A stretch of DNA of 42,801 nucleotides. Origin: Ilumatobacteraceae bacterium (GTDB lineage Bacteria > Actinomycetota > Acidimicrobiia > Acidimicrobiales > Ilumatobacteraceae). The translations under genes and the position numbers were made by a program. The stretch lies in assembly GCA_022425725.1 (NCBI GenBank), contig JAKMEY010000005.1:1-42801 (forward strand). Direction: 5' to 3'. Positions 42,015 to 42,801 of this stretch are shown here, piece by piece (position 1 is the stretch's first letter; the number at the start of each line of letters is the position of its first letter). The notes under the pieces were generated by a model, which was not told the origin of the DNA, did not search any database, and saw nothing but the letters and a program-made list of their open reading frames with translations.

Positions 42015-42801
42015 ATGGCTGAACTCACACTTTCCGCTGCCGATATTGCGGCAGCAATTACAAAGAACCTCGATGGCTATGAGCCATCGGTAGAGGCTCG
42101 TACCGTCGGACGCGTGATTGAAGTTGGTGACGGTATTGCCCGCGTTGCTGGCTTGCCTGACGCTGCGGTGAACGAGCTTCTCGAATTCCCTGGTGGCGTT
42201 CTCGGTCTCGCTCTCAACCTTGACGAAGGTTCGATTGGTGCGGTGGTCCTCGGATCATCAGACCAGATTGAAGAGGGCCAGTCGGTAACGGCTACCGGAC
42301 GCATTTTGTCGGTGCCGTCAGGCGACGGCGTTCTCGGCCGCGTGGTGAACGCAATCGGTGAGCCGGTTGACGGCAAGGGTGACCTTGTTGGCGTCGAGAT
42401 GCGCCGTATGGAAATCCAGGCCCCTGGCATCATGGGTCGCAAGCCGGTGCACGAGCCGTTGCAGACCGGCATCAAGGCGATTGACGCCATGACGCCGATT
42501 GGCCGTGGTCAGCGTGAGCTCATCATTGGTGACCGCAAGACTGGTAAGACCACGGTTGCAATCGACACGATCCTGAACCAAAAGGGACAGGGCGTGAAGT
42601 GCATTTACGTCGCGATCGGTCAGAAAGGTTCAACCGTCGCTCAGACCGTTGAGACGCTCCGTGAGGCCGGCGCTATGGAGTACACCGTCGTGGTGACTGC
42701 TCCAGCGGCTGACTCAGCGCCGTTCAAGTACCTTGCTCCTTACGCAGGTTGTGCAATGGGCCAGCACTGGATGGAGAATGGCGAGCACGCTCTTGTCGTC
42801 T
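42015..42801 (+). CDS. atpA: ATP synthase F1 subunit alpha (5' part)
   Basis: The first 262 residues of the alpha subunit; the gene runs off the right edge. The N-terminal beta-barrel ([18 protein letters not shown]), the P-loop GDRKTGKT (172-179) for non-catalytic nucleotide binding, and [15 protein letters not shown] are present. AGGAG lies 8 nt before the ATG. The frame is intact to the last base. Confidence 0.97.
   Translation, partial: MAELTLSAADIAAAITKNLDGYEPSVEARTVGRVIEVGDGIARVAGLPDAAVNELLEFPGGVLGLALNLDEGSIGAVVLGSSDQIEEGQSVTATGRILSVPSGDGVLGRVVNAIGEPVDGKGDLVGVEMRRMEIQAPGIMGRKPVHEPLQTGIKAIDAMTPIGRGQRELIIGDRKTGKTTVAIDTILNQKGQGVKCIYVAIGQKGSTVAQTVETLREAGAMEYTVVVTAPAADSAPFKYLAPYAGCAMGQHWMENGEHALVV

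Overview
The window (about 42.8 kb, moderate-to-high GC) looks like chromosomal core plus catabolic DNA of an actinobacterium, most likely an Acidimicrobiia-type (Ilumatobacter-like or marine) lineage. This is inferred from the many acyl-CoA synthetases, dehydrogenases and CoA transferases, a mycothiol-isomerase-like TIGR03084 protein, actinobacterial-type RpiB, a Cys-less thiolase-like protein with a TLP1-type C-terminal domain, and many starts without a Shine-Dalgarno that sit 6-8 nt after a TANNNT -10 box. I saw no insertion sequence, prophage, CRISPR array, tRNA or rRNA. Packing is very dense: many 4-nt start/stop overlaps, and convergent genes separated by only 1-30 bp. Apart from the first 165 bases there is no gap above about 130 bases.  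LAYOUT. 1-8.9 kb: a possible acyl-CoA synthetase start running off the left edge, a RutE-family nitroreductase, two AMP-forming acyl-CoA synthetases, two paralogous amidases flanking a 1-Cys peroxiredoxin, and a class III CoA transferase. 8.9-13.5 kb: an acyl-CoA dehydrogenase diverging from a DUF35 zinc-ribbon/thiolase pair, then a 2-oxoglutarate/Fe(II)-type oxygenase coupled to trmB. 13.5-23.4 kb: a divergent catabolic locus. Leftward it carries TIGR03084, acyl-CoA dehydrogenase and nitronate monooxygenase. Rightward, from a recognisable promoter, it carries acyl-CoA carboxylase beta, biotinylated alpha, an AtuA-family protein and a CoA transferase, followed by hisC, two DUF202 membrane proteins and a KAS III. 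26.4-33.8 kb (minus strand): nucleoside hydrolase, DPP-IV-like S9 peptidase, TSUP exporter and a fused indolepyruvate ferredoxin oxidoreductase. 33.8-35.4 kb: a thiolase-like protein without catalytic residues. 35.4 kb to the right edge: rpiB, glyA, a WecA-type glycosyl-1-phosphate transferase and the ATP synthase operon (AtpZ/I-like, AtpI-like, a, c, b-prime, b, delta, start of alpha).  HOW IT WORKS TOGETHER. Most of the first 26 kb fits acyl-CoA catabolism: acids activated by CoA ligases or transferases, oxidised by dehydrogenases, then either thiolysed (DUF35/thiolase) or carboxylated (AccDA) in an AtuA-associated route resembling acyclic terpenoid or methyl-branched acid degradation, but lacking a recognisable hydratase and lyase here. 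That divergon is my best candidate for an undescribed pathway. The right end is housekeeping; its most unusual feature is a pair of different b subunits, the first with a long N-terminal, probably extracytoplasmic extension holding two cysteines.
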